Assembly (NCBI GenBank): GCA_003712165.1
Contig: RHLH01000001.1
Span: 1,709,575-1,773,574, forward strand
Direction of reading: 5' to 3'
Length of the DNA: 64,000 nt
DNA from: Phycisphaera sp.
Lineage (GTDB): Bacteria > Planctomycetota > Phycisphaerae > Phycisphaerales > UBA1924
In this document: positions 16,809-27,800 of the stretch, in pieces
Position numbering within the stretch: position 1 is the first letter of the stretch
Layout: every line of letters starts with the position of its first letter
Program-made: the position numbers and the translations under genes
Notes under the pieces: generated by a model
The model's input: the letters and a program-made list of their open reading frames with translations, nothing else
What the model was told of the DNA's origin: nothing
Database searches by the model: none

Positions 16809-17507
16809 TCAGTCGTCTTTGGGGATCTCGACCCAGCCTTCGGTCGAGTGCCTGACGATGGTTCCCGTCAGAGCGTAAAGCAGCTGCTCAGCAACGTTGG
16901 TCGCGTGATCGGAGATCGACTCGCACCGGCTCGCGATCCCGTGCAGCATGAACCCGCAGTCGACCGACATCGAACCCGACGCGATGTCGTTCTCGGCGTC
17001 GCGCAGCAGATTAGCCTTGAACTCGCGAACGGTGTCCTCGCTCCTGAGAATCACCTTAGCGAGGTCGGCGTCTTTCTTCTCGAGCGCCGAGCACGTGTCA
17101 CGGACAATTCCGATGACGCTGTTGGCGATGACCCTGAAGGTCTCGGGGACATCGATCCCGATCCGTGTCTCGACACGCTCGGCGATATCGACGGCGAGAT
17201 CTGCGATCCGCTCAAGCTCGTTGTTGACCTTCACGATCACGAGAACTTCACGGATTTCACTCTCCGTTACTTCGGAAGCAATTCGAGCGGCTGCAGACAG
17301 GAGCGCTACTGACCTCTGTTCGATCTCAACATCTATCGAGTCGACCTCGTCGTCACGCTTAATGACCTCGGAGGCGGCCGACGCGTCACCCGCGAAGAAC
17401 GCCTCGAATGACTCTTCGCAAATAGACAGCACCCGCCATCCCTGTCCGACCAATTCCTGTCGGATTGATCCGAGCACCTCACCGAACTTTTTGACGTCAT
17501 CAGTCAT
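16809..17507 (-). CDS. PhoU-family protein
   Basis: A 232-residue all-helical protein with the two PhoU repeats: the first near residues 20-110 (RDDEVDSIDVEIEQRSVALL and KVNNELERIADLAVDIAERV) and the second near 115-210, ending in the DHATNVAEQLLYALTG motif. PhoU proteins restrain phosphate uptake through Pst and PhoR, and some pair with other transporters. Start ATG 17507 is chosen because translation from the open frame upstream (17636) overlaps the enolase start and adds non-conserved residues. No pst genes are nearby. Confidence 0.88.
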   Translation of the reverse strand: MTDDVKKFGEVLGSIRQELVGQGWRVLSICEESFEAFFAGDASAASEVIKRDDEVDSIDVEIEQRSVALLSAAARIASEVTESEIREVLVIVKVNNELERIADLAVDIAERVETRIGIDVPETFRVIANSVIGIVRDTCSALEKKDADLAKVILRSEDTVREFKANLLRDAENDIASGSMSVDCGFMLHGIASRCESISDHATNVAEQLLYALTGTIVRHSTEGWVEIPKDD

Positions 17508-17587
17508 ACGCCGCAATGCCCCTATTACCAGAGGAACAGTAGCACAACCGAGACCCGCCGACCGGGACTCAACGGGGGCTACAGTGA

Positions 17588-18931
<1,344 letters not shown>

Positions 18932-18937
18932 GCCGAC

Positions 18938-19891
18938 TTACAGATTGATCGGGACGCCCTCGTCGCGGAACTTCTCGATGAGCAGCTGACCCTCCTTGAT
19001 CAGTGCTTGGATCTGCTTGATCGATGCGTCGAGTGAACGGTAGAGGTCTTCGTTCGTCGAGAGCTGACCGAGCGTGCCTTCGCCTCGGTTGATTCTCGCG
19101 CCGATATCACGCGCCTCCATCGCGGCCTGGTCGATCGAGACAACGGCGGAATCAAGCTTCGCGAGCGATTCATCCGTGCGAGCACCGATCCGCTCGGTCT
19201 CGTTGGTGATCGAATCCGCTGCGTCGCGCCACTTCGTGAGTGAGTCGCGCACATCAGCCATCAACGCGTCCTCGTCCAGCAAGGCCTCGGTGGTCGTGAG
19301 AACCTCATCGATTCGAACCACCAATGAGTTCAGATCCTGAGCCTCTGGATCATCGCTATCGATCACACCCGCGAGGCGTTGACCGACGTCGGTGTATGTG
19401 TCCGCGAGTGTGTTGATTCTCTCAGCTGTCTCGTCGAGTGTGTCCAGCTTGCCCGCAACCTGATCGGCGAGCGAATCCATGAGCGAGGCAACCTCTCGGC
19501 GGTACTCCTCGCCCTCGCCTGCGACGAATTCGCTATGAGGCCCGGGCCCGGAGACAAAGTCCAGAGATGCGCTGCCGATGAAGCCCGCGTCGAGGTACAG
19601 ACTGAAATCAGCGGGAATCTCGACATCCTCGAAATAGCGGACGTTGATAAGAGCTTCGCCCGACCCGTCGGAAGCAATCTGGATCCCGGTGACGTCTCCG
19701 ATCCGGACACCGTTGAGCGAGACCGGGGCGACTGGTGATACGCCCCTGGCGGAAGAGGTACGGATCACGAGTCTCTGATACTCCCGCCCGATGCCCGAGA
19801 GTTCCCCGAAGCTCATGAGCATCCAGCTGAGAAGCAGAATGCCAACGATGGCGGTCAGCCCGATGAGGCTGTCACGAGCGGTGTTTCTCAT
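18938..19891 (-). CDS. MCE/MlaD-family lipid-transport protein
   Basis: A 317-residue protein with one N-terminal membrane anchor (residues 9-27), a single MCE domain (about 42-117, with SLNGVRIGDVTGI and YLDAGFIGSASLDFVSGP) and a long helical, coiled-coil-prone C-terminal half containing many Asp/Ser/Glu residues. MCE proteins form hexameric rings that shuttle phospholipids across the periplasm. The start overlaps the stop of the ATPase gene by 4 bp. The long C-terminal coil is of the PqiB/YebT/LetB-like or plant TGD2-like kind; which exact subfamily cannot be decided from reading alone. Confidence 0.88.
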   Translation of the reverse strand: MRNTARDSLIGLTAIVGILLLSWMLMSFGELSGIGREYQRLVIRTSSARGVSPVAPVSLNGVRIGDVTGIQIASDGSGEALINVRYFEDVEIPADFSLYLDAGFIGSASLDFVSGPGPHSEFVAGEGEEYRREVASLMDSLADQVAGKLDTLDETAERINTLADTYTDVGQRLAGVIDSDDPEAQDLNSLVVRIDEVLTTTEALLDEDALMADVRDSLTKWRDAADSITNETERIGARTDESLAKLDSAVVSIDQAAMEARDIGARINRGEGTLGQLSTNEDLYRSLDASIKQIQALIKEGQLLIEKFRDEGVPINL

Positions 19892-20700
19892 GCGGTGATC
19901 CCCGGCGCGTGCGCTGCGCTTCCTGCGGCTTCAAAGAACTGTGCGACAAACGCGTTTCGGCTCTCTCTGAGCTCGTCGAACGTTCCTTGTTCGACAATCT
20001 TCCCTTCGTTGAGCACAATAATGTGATCGGCGACTCTTCGGGCGCTGACCAGATCGTGCGTGACAACCAAACTCGTGACGCCCAGTCTCTCTTTCAGACG
20101 GATGATAAGTTCATCGATCCCTTTAGCCCGCATTGGGTCGAGCCCTGTCGTGGGCTCGTCGTAGAGGATGACCTCCGGGTGCGTGATGACCGCTCTTGCC
20201 AGCGCGACCCGCTTCTTCTGACCACCCGAGAGCTGAGCTGGGAGTTTGTCTTCTGTGCCCGCCATGTCGACCATGTCGAGCGCTTCTTCCACGCGTTCAC
20301 GCATCTGGGCATCCGTCAGCGTCAAGTGCTCGATGAGCGGGAACTCAAGGTTCTGGCGCACCGTCATGGAGTCGAATAAAGCACTGAGCTGGAAGAGCAG
20401 CCCGATCTTGAATCGCACAGGCTTGAGCTCGCGCTCGGAGAGATGGTCGATGCGTTTGCCATCGAAATGGATCTCGCCCGCATCGGGCTGGATCAGGCCG
20501 ATGATGTGCTTGAGCATGACGCTCTTGCCGCAGCCGGAGGGCCCGAGAACGACAGTGGTCTTTCCCTCAGCCAGGTCAAAGTCGAAACCCGACAGGACTT
20601 TCTGAGAGCCGAATGACTTCATGAGCCCGCGGATCTTCAAGATCGACGTATCTCTCAGGGGCATAGAAACCGGCTCGGGATGACGCGGTGCAACTGACAC
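19888..20700 (-). CDS. ABC transporter ATPase, MlaF-like
   Basis: ATPase of an MCE-type lipid transporter. Walker A GPSGCGKS is at 53-60, signature LSGGQKKR at 157-164, Walker B VILYDEPT at 177-184, and the MlaF-type GLLFQLSALFDSMTV and TTGLDPMRAKGIDELI segments are present; the C-terminal half includes the HDLVSARRVADHIIVL block. The GTG at 20700 gives 270 residues; an ATG at 20664 is an equally credible start because residues 1-12 are not conserved. A MlaE-type permease would be expected next to it but none is encoded in the window. Confidence 0.9.
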   Translation of the reverse strand: MSVAPRHPEPVSMPLRDTSILKIRGLMKSFGSQKVLSGFDFDLAEGKTTVVLGPSGCGKSVMLKHIIGLIQPDAGEIHFDGKRIDHLSERELKPVRFKIGLLFQLSALFDSMTVRQNLEFPLIEHLTLTDAQMRERVEEALDMVDMAGTEDKLPAQLSGGQKKRVALARAVITHPEVILYDEPTTGLDPMRAKGIDELIIRLKERLGVTSLVVTHDLVSARRVADHIIVLNEGKIVEQGTFDELRESRNAFVAQFFEAAGSAAHAPGITA

Positions 20701-20899
20701 ATAGGATTGTGACTCGCTGGCTGGCCGAGTCCAGCAGCGGGCGGCCTTGTTGATTCATGAGGGCGGAAAAGAGACCGAGCGGGGATATCTCGGTACAACT
20801 CAGCACGGAAGATCGGCAACAGAGGATGCAGTTATCAGCTCTTCCAGCCGATGAGAAAGGGCAGGGCACGCTCGTGTGCCCGGGAGTGGTTCCGAGGCG

Positions 20900-21895
20900 A
20901 TGTACGACACTGGCTCAGGTTGGCGTGACGGCGGCTCCGGCAGGTGGAGCCGCATCTTCGGGGATGGGGACAACCCGCTCCGCTGGTCGCTGCCGCTCTA
21001 TCGAGCCTGGGGCATCGCGGTCCGTATCCATCTGATCTTCATCGTCATCATCGTCGCGAGGCTGATCTCCACGCTGGTCGAGAACAATCTCGGAATCGTG
21101 TTCATGGCCACCTGGATGGCCTGCCTCTTCCTGCTCGTGCTCCTTCACGAGTACGGCCACTGCATCGCGTGCAGAAAGACCGGGGGCGAAGCGGATGAGA
21201 TTCTGATGTGGCCCCTCGGCGGTCTGGCGAGTTGTCTCCCACCAAACAACTGGAAAGCCCATCTGGTCACTGTCCTTGGCGGGCCTGGCGTGAACGTGGT
21301 GCTCTTGCCGTTCCTCGCGGGCGGGCTGCTTGCAGCAACGGGCGGCCAATGGGAATTGGTGTTCTTCAACCCACTCGACCTAGATGGAGCCGGCACTGAT
21401 GCAAGTTATTACGGCGGATTCCTGGGCTGGACGCTGTGGACTCTGCATCTGAGCAACGTGATGCTGCTGGCCTTCAACATGCTCGTCCCGATGTATCCGA
21501 TGGACGGCGCCCGAGTGGTGCACGCCCTTATTTGGAAATCCAAGGGCAAGGCGAAGGCTGACCGGCTGACGTGGACAATCGGCATCGTCGCTGCGATCGT
21601 GCTCGGAACGCTTGCCTTCGCAGTCGGCGAGATGATGCTCTTTGCAATCGCGATATTCGGCGGGTTCGTCTGCTTCACGGAGCAACGCCGACAGCGGTTT
21701 CTCGAAGCCCCGGACGAGGATTGGTCGATGTCCTTTGACGCACCCGCAAAGGGGGGTGAGGAGCAATCCGGAGGAGTCGATCCCAAAGAGATTGATCGGA
21801 TCCTCGCAAAGATCTCCGAGAAGGGCATGAAGAGTCTGTCTCGCAAGGAGAAAAAGAGACTCGGCGAGGCGAGTTCCTCGACACGAGACTCCTAG
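20900..21895 (+). CDS. Site-2 protease (M50) family membrane protein
   Basis: A 331-residue polytopic membrane protein. The zinc motif HEYGH is at 83-87 in a transmembrane helix and the second ligand motif, here YPMDGARV, is at 199-206, matching the S2P/M50 plan with about six helices. The N-terminal 30 residues are Gly/Ser-rich and cytoplasmic. The last 38 residues (KEIDRILAKISEKGMKSLSR and onward) match the tail of the adjacent rhomboid and resemble the DUF6576 tail. I start at ATG 20900; GTG 20876 is an alternative. Substrates are unknown; regulated intramembrane proteolysis is inferred. Confidence 0.86.
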   Translation: MYDTGSGWRDGGSGRWSRIFGDGDNPLRWSLPLYRAWGIAVRIHLIFIVIIVARLISTLVENNLGIVFMATWMACLFLLVLLHEYGHCIACRKTGGEADEILMWPLGGLASCLPPNNWKAHLVTVLGGPGVNVVLLPFLAGGLLAATGGQWELVFFNPLDLDGAGTDASYYGGFLGWTLWTLHLSNVMLLAFNMLVPMYPMDGARVVHALIWKSKGKAKADRLTWTIGIVAAIVLGTLAFAVGEMMLFAIAIFGGFVCFTEQRRQRFLEAPDEDWSMSFDAPAKGGEEQSGGVDPKEIDRILAKISEKGMKSLSRKEKKRLGEASSSTRDS

Positions 21896-21939
21896 AACCC
21901 TGCTGGCAGATCCACTGACCGCAAGGACGGCGACCGCAG

Positions 21940-23001
21940 ATGGGCATCGCAGACCGGGACTACACAAGAAATGACTCTCGAGGCGGGGGCCCCGCATTCC
22001 CGAGGCCCTCGTTCAGGCCAGGCGGTCTCTCGGTCATCGCCTGGCTGATCATCATCAATGTGGGCGTGTTTATCGTTGATCTGGCCCTGCCGACGAAGCA
22101 GATGCTCGATATTAGAGCGACCTTCTCAACAGCGACCGCGGAGCAGATCGAACGGGCGCAGATCATCGAAGTTGATGATCCAATGGCGAAACAAAAGGGA
22201 TATCCGATCCGAAAACCGTTGATCGATCCAGTGACTGGTCAGCAGGTTGGGTTTGAGCAGTATCGAACATGGCACTTGCTCAACGGGTATGGGCACTTCT
22301 CACTGCTCAAAGGCTTCCTGGGACTCGAGGTTTGGCGCGTTGTCACATACCAGTTCCTGCACGCGAATCTTACTCACCTGTTCTTCAACATGTTCGGCCT
22401 ATTCGTGTTCGGCGGGATGGTCGAGCAATATCTTGGTAAGAAGAAGTTCCTGTCGTTCTATCTGATATGCGGGATATCTGGTGGGCTGCTGTACCTCTTG
22501 TTTGTGGGACTTGCCGCATTAGGTGTGCCGCTACCCGGCACGCTAGCAAACACCACAGCCGGAACGCCTCTCATCGGTGCGTCAGCAGGTGTATTCGGTG
22601 TCATCGTGGCCAGCGCCCGTTTACAGCCCGATGCTAAGATGATGCTGATCTTTCCACCCATCCCGATGAAGCTGAAATGGCTCGCGTATGGGTACGTTGG
22701 GATCGCTGCGTTTAACCTGATCAGCGGGGGCAACAACGCTGGTGGTGACGCGGCTCACATCGGCGGCGCGATCGCGGGCTTCTATTTCATCAAGAACATC
22801 CATCTGCTTCGGGACTTTCTGGACTTTGGGATCGGTCCCGCGCCCAAGGGGCCGCATCCGAGGCCCAGCAGATCAAGCAAAGGCAGCAGCAGGCTCCAAA
22901 AGCAGGCAGACGCCGTCCTCGACAAGGTCAACCGCGAAGGGATCCACAGCCTGACCTCGAAAGAGAAAAAGATCCTCGAACGAAGCTCGAGGGAGCTTTA
23001 A
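21940..23001 (+). CDS. Rhomboid family intramembrane serine protease
   Basis: A 353-residue membrane protease. The family elements are all present: His141 and Asn150 in HANLTHLFFN, catalytic Ser215 in GASAG (213-217) and catalytic His273 in AAHIGGAIAG. An insert of about 60 residues between the first helix and the core (58-118) is unusual. The C-terminal 30 residues (VLDKVNREGIHSLTSKEKK) match the DUF6576-like tail also present on the upstream M50 protease. It follows that gene by 44 bp and precedes tgt by 6 bp on the same strand. Confidence 0.93.
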   Translation: MGIADRDYTRNDSRGGGPAFPRPSFRPGGLSVIAWLIIINVGVFIVDLALPTKQMLDIRATFSTATAEQIERAQIIEVDDPMAKQKGYPIRKPLIDPVTGQQVGFEQYRTWHLLNGYGHFSLLKGFLGLEVWRVVTYQFLHANLTHLFFNMFGLFVFGGMVEQYLGKKKFLSFYLICGISGGLLYLLFVGLAALGVPLPGTLANTTAGTPLIGASAGVFGVIVASARLQPDAKMMLIFPPIPMKLKWLAYGYVGIAAFNLISGGNNAGGDAAHIGGAIAGFYFIKNIHLLRDFLDFGIGPAPKGPHPRPSRSSKGSSRLQKQADAVLDKVNREGIHSLTSKEKKILERSSREL

Positions 23002-23007
23002 TCTCTC

Positions 23008-24285
23008 GTGGACCAAGCTCTCCCATTTGAGATCAGCCACCGCTGCTTGCGCACAAATGCGCGGGTAGGCGTTGCGCACACGCCGCACGGGAGCTTCGAC
23101 ACTCCTGCGTTCATGACGGTTGGCACCAAGGGCACCGTCAAGGGCATCTACCCGCACCAACTTGCTCAGGCGGGGTGTCAGGTTCTGCTCGGTAACACGT
23201 ACCACCTGCTGCTGAGACCCGGACCGGATGTCGTTGAGAGCCTCGGCGGGCTCCACGCGATGATGGGATGGGACAACCCCGTCCTCACAGACTCGGGCGG
23301 GTATCAGGCATACTCGATGGCCGACATCAACGCGGTTGATGACGACGGCGTGACATTCAAATCCATTCTGAACGGGAAGATGATCAGGCTCGGTCCAGAA
23401 GAAGCGATCGCGACTCAGAACAAACTCGGCGCGGACATCATCATGGCGTTCGATGACTGCCCGCCCTCCGTTGATCCGAACGCGGGGCCTACGAACCAGA
23501 CACGCATCAGACTCGCGGCGATCAGGGACACAGGCAAGAACAACTCATACGACCACGCGAAGCGCCTGCGTGCGTCAAATGAGCGGACCGTGCGCTGGCT
23601 TGAGCGGTGCAAGAAGGCGCACGCGAGAGCCGCGGACCAGGCGCTCTTCGGGATCGTGCAGGGCGGGACGGATCTCGACGAGCGGGCGTGGTCCGCCGAG
23701 CACATCGCGGCGATCGATCTACCCGGGTACGCGATCGGCGGAGTAGCGGTGGGAGAGACCGCGGACGAAATCGATCGTGTGGTGGCGCACACGGCGCCGC
23801 TATTGCCCGATCACAAGCCCCGCTACCTGATGGGCGTTGGATACGAACGGGACATCCTGTCGGCGGTGCTCTCGGGGGTGGACATGTTCGACTGCGTGCT
23901 GCCGACCCGAAACGGGCGGAGCGCCAACGCCTTCACCAGGACCGGTCAGATCCGGCTCAAGAACGCCAAGTACACGGCAGACACCGAGGTGCTCGAACCA
24001 GGCTGCGACTGCCACGCGTGCGACCCTGCAAGGCACGGGCTTGCGACGGTGGACGACAGAGGGTTTAGCCGGGGCACGATTCGGCACTTGTTCAATGCCG
24101 GGGAGATGCTGGGGCCGATTCTGGTGAGCCTTCACAATGTGAGGCACTTTCAGCGGCTGATGTTGGACATCCGCCGGGCCGTCCGCGAAGATGATTGGCT
24201 CTCGTTCGCCAACAGGTGGCCCGTCGCCGTTGATGGGCTCCCCAGCGGTCTGCGTGGGCGTCTCGGGCTGGCACCGGCCCCCTGA
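23008..24285 (+). CDS. tgt: Queuine/preQ1 tRNA-ribosyltransferase
   Basis: Exchanges guanine-34 for preQ1 in tRNAs with GUN anticodons. The general-acid Asp is in VLTDSGGYQ, the nucleophile in MFDCVLPTRNGR, and the zinc site is CDCHAC plus the downstream His of RHLFNAGEM. Substrate recognition uses DDCPPS and GGVAVGE-like blocks. The GTG start at 23008 gives 425 residues, about 40 longer than the usual bacterial protein. The organism also carries a degenerate QueC-like gene at 31794. Placement directly before yajC-secDF is a common bacterial order. Confidence 0.95.
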   Translation: MDQALPFEISHRCLRTNARVGVAHTPHGSFDTPAFMTVGTKGTVKGIYPHQLAQAGCQVLLGNTYHLLLRPGPDVVESLGGLHAMMGWDNPVLTDSGGYQAYSMADINAVDDDGVTFKSILNGKMIRLGPEEAIATQNKLGADIIMAFDDCPPSVDPNAGPTNQTRIRLAAIRDTGKNNSYDHAKRLRASNERTVRWLERCKKAHARAADQALFGIVQGGTDLDERAWSAEHIAAIDLPGYAIGGVAVGETADEIDRVVAHTAPLLPDHKPRYLMGVGYERDILSAVLSGVDMFDCVLPTRNGRSANAFTRTGQIRLKNAKYTADTEVLEPGCDCHACDPARHGLATVDDRGFSRGTIRHLFNAGEMLGPILVSLHNVRHFQRLMLDIRRAVREDDWLSFANRWPVAVDGLPSGLRGRLGLAPAP

Positions 24286-24299
24286 TCAGGCCTGATCAG
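24282..24299. repeat. Perfect 18-bp palindrome in the tgt-yajC gap
   Basis: CTGATCAGGCCTGATCAG is its own reverse complement and includes the tgt stop codon. It is followed by seven adenines on the plus strand, the wrong polarity for a plus-strand terminator. It could be a protein-binding site or an mRNA hairpin between tgt and yajC; no function can be assigned from the sequence. Confidence 0.6.
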
Positions 24300-24321
24300 A
24301 AAAAAACGGGATACGACACTC

Positions 24322-24822
24322 ATGACAGAATGGTCCGACACGGCGGCTCTTGCGATGTTCACGGCTCAGGATGGCGATCCGAGCGTTCCGGGTATGCCCA
24401 ACCAGTCCACGGCTCAGCCCGGCACCACGGGCCAACCAGCCAATGGCGCTGGCGATGCACCTGCGGGTCAGCCAGGCCCACCCACAGGTAGTGGGAGTTG
24501 GATCTTCCTTGTCGCGATCGGCGGCATGTTCATCCTGATGATCTTCATGAGCGGCAGGGCCCAACGCGCCGAGAGGAAGAAGAAGGCCGAGATGCTCGCC
24601 GCGATGGGCAAGCATGACAAGATCCAGACGATCGGCGGCATCATCGGGAGCGTCTCGGAGATCCGCGAAGAGGAGGTCGTCGTGAAGATCGATGACTCGA
24701 CAAACACAAAGATGACATTCGCCAAGAGCGCGATCCAGCAGGTCATCCGTTCGGCTCGCGCGGAGAAAGAAGACTCCTCGTCCGCCAAAGAACCCGAGCT
24801 CGCCTCGGCGATCGATTCGTAA
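24322..24822 (+). CDS. yajC: Preprotein translocase subunit YajC
   Basis: Small accessory subunit of the SecDF-YajC complex that assists protein export. One transmembrane helix at about 58-77 (SWIFLVAIGGMFILMIFMSG) is followed by RAERKKKAEMLAAMGKHDKIQTIGGIIG, the conserved post-helix motif, and then a short beta domain. At 166 residues it is longer than usual (about 110) because of a 55-residue Pro/Gly/Gln-rich N-terminal extension. The secDF gene follows after 27 bp, confirming the assignment. Confidence 0.93.
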   Translation: MTEWSDTAALAMFTAQDGDPSVPGMPNQSTAQPGTTGQPANGAGDAPAGQPGPPTGSGSWIFLVAIGGMFILMIFMSGRAQRAERKKKAEMLAAMGKHDKIQTIGGIIGSVSEIREEEVVVKIDDSTNTKMTFAKSAIQQVIRSARAEKEDSSSAKEPELASAIDS

Positions 24823-24849
24823 AACCGACTACTACGGAAACGAAGCACT

Positions 24850-27800
24850 ATGCGTCACCTTGTTCGTAACTCGTGTCTTATCCTCGCGTTGCTCGTCCTG
24901 CTATCGGCGTACATCTGGCCCGTCAGCGAGACGATCCGTCTTGGCAAGGACCTCCGCGGCGGGTTCAGTCTGACCTACCAACTCCTGATCGATCCTTCGC
25001 AGAACGCCGAGGAGGTCATGGACACGACGATCACGGTCCTGAAGGACCGAATCGATCCGCAAGGCACGATGGACCTCTCAATGGTTCCCCAGGGCCGAGA
25101 CCGGATTGAGATCTCGATGCCCCTGCCCAACGAGGAAATCGAGGGGCTACGAGAAGCGTACAACGCCAAACTCGAAGAGATCCGTCAGCGTGAGATTACC
25201 GGCCGGGAATTCGACCGGATGCTCGCGATGGAGGGTGAGGCCCGCCAAGCGGAAATCGACCGACTCGCGGGCGACAACGACGCACAGAAGCAGCTCATGC
25301 AGCGCGCCGTTGAGCTTCTTGAGCAGGAGCGTTCTGCTTCTGATGAGCTGAGGGACGCGATCGACAGCACCGCGCCGCCAGAGGTCATCGACGAGAAAGT
25401 CGCCGATATCGCCGCGGCCAGCATCGCGCTTGACCAGGTTCGTGACGAGCTGCTCGATTCGGTACTTGTCGCAGATGACCTGCAGGCCGCGCTCGAGCTG
25501 CCGAACGATCAGCGTGCTGTCCTCGATGACACGGCCCAGGAGCCTTACCTGCTGCCCAGCCAGCGTGAGAAGGCGATCGATTCTCTCAAAGAGTCTCACC
25601 CCAATGAGGTTGAGACGATCGATGAGGTCATTGCCCTCCATAAGAACTACCGTGACAAGCGGAACACGCTCGACGATCCCTCAGACCTCGTGAGATTGCT
25701 CCAGGGCTCGGGTGTGCTCGAATTCCGGATCGCACCGGGTATCGGGGGACACGTCGAAGAACAATCGCTCCGCCAGCGCCTCCGCGAAGAGGGGCCGCGC
25801 CTCGCATCGACTCGTGATGCACGCTGGTTCCCGCTCGCCGACCCCTCCTCGTGGGTCGAGTCGATCCAGCAAGCGCAGTTCATGGAGCAGGACCCAGCGA
25901 CCTTCTTCCAGACGCGAGATTTCGTTGTGGAGGAGTACGAGGGCACGTACTACATGCTCCTCTGGGACACCAACAACGACGCGCTCACGCAGGGCGGCGG
26001 CAGATCCAACTGGAGTGTCGCGCGAGCATTCGAGACAGTCGATCAGAACGGCCGACCCGCAGTTGGATTCCGCATGGATGTCAATGGTGGGCGTCTTCTT
26101 GGCCAGCTCACCGAGAAGAACGTGGGCGAGCCGATGGCTGTCCTGCTTGACAACAAGGTTTTCACGGCTCCGAATCTGATATCTAAGATATCCTCACAGG
26201 GCCAGATCACGGGAATTGACTCAGCCCGCGAGCGTGAGCAGATCATCCGCACACTCAACGCCGGCACGCTCACCGCGACGCTCAGCCCGAACCCGATCAG
26301 CCAGTCGATCCTCGGTCCTGAACTTGGACAGGACAACCTGGACGCCGGCCTCATCGCGGGTATCGTCGCGCTGATCGCGGTCAGCGTGTTCATGATTTTC
26401 TACTATTTCAGCTCGGGCTTGATCGCGGTTATCGCGCTGCTCTGCAATGCGATCCTGATCCTGGGCATGATCGTGCTCGGCAACGTCACGCTCACGCTGC
26501 CCGGTATCGCGGGCATCATCCTGACATTCGGCATGGCGGTCGACGCGAACGTGCTGATTTTCGAACGTATTCGTGAAGAACGAAGAAACGGGCTCGATCT
26601 CAGGCCTGCGATCAGGCTCGGCTACTCCAAAGCCCTCTCGTCGATCGTCGACGGCAACGTCACGAACCTCATCGTCTGTCTCGTGCTCGCCAACATCGGC
26701 ACGCAGGAGATCAAGGGCTTCGCGATCACGCTCGGCATCGGTGTGGTCGGCACGCTGTTTAGTGCACTCGTGATCTCGCGACTGATCTTCGGCCTGATGA
26801 CCGAGAAGTTCGCGATGAAGAACATGCCGATGCTGCCCAACGCTGTACCGCTGATCGAAAAGACACTCGAGCCCAAGATCGACTGGCTCAAGTTCCGTGT
26901 GATCTTCATCGCCATCTCGATTTGCTATGTGGGTCTCGGCATCGGGATGATCATCTACCAGGGCTCGGAGATGCTCGATACCGAGTTCCGGGGCGGCACC
27001 GCGATCACCATGCAGTTCAAGCAGGATGAAAGCGGCGAGCGCCTGACCATGACAAGGCCAGAGGTCGCCGAGCGGGTCATTGCACTTGGCAACGCAGCCG
27101 AGGAGAATGACGAAACGTTCCTGCTCAGCAGCGCCGAGGTCCTCCCGGTTGACCCCGAAAGCGATGGCATCACGTCTTCGACGTTCCGGATCAAGACCCT
27201 CGCGACGAACTCCGAGACGCTGAACACACTAATTCAGAACGAGTTTCAAGATGTTCTGCCCACCAAGGCGGTGCTCTCATTCAACGACGACGTGATCGAC
27301 GACCTGAGGCTCGCGCCTGTGTACCCGATCACCGAGAACCGTCTTGGGGACATCATCGATCGGCCGGGCATTACGGCTGATGTGTCTGCGTTCGACGGCG
27401 GTGTTGCCATCGTGATGGACAGCATCAGCCCCGTGACCAACACGCAAGATCTCCGCGAGCGTCTCGATTACATGCGTCGCGACCAGCAGTTCAGCAGCCT
27501 GCTGAGCAGAGAATGGGACATCATCATCCTTGAAGGCGAGCCCGATTCTGTTCAGTCCGCTGCGTTGGTTGTGCTCGACGAGGGTCTGCTTGTCTACGAG
27601 AGCAAAGACCGCTGGGACGCCGAGGTCGCGGAACAGGAATGGAACCTCGTTCGTCAGGCGCTCAAACGTTCTGAATCGCTGGCGGGTACGGATCAATTTG
27701 ACCCAGCGGTCGCGAGTTCGTTTAGAGGCAAGGCAGTCGCGGCGGTGGGGCTCAGCCTCCTGCTCATCACGATTTATATCTGGGTCCGGTTCGGGTCGGT

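Noticed and set aside
20576..20869. Minus-strand frame of 97 codons over the MlaF-like start
   Set aside because: It overlaps the ATPase N-terminus in another frame and shows Cys/Ser-rich random composition.
20864..20881. GGGCAC/GTGCCC hairpin before the M50 protease gene
   Set aside because: Only a 6-bp stem without a T-run; too weak to call a terminator or riboswitch.
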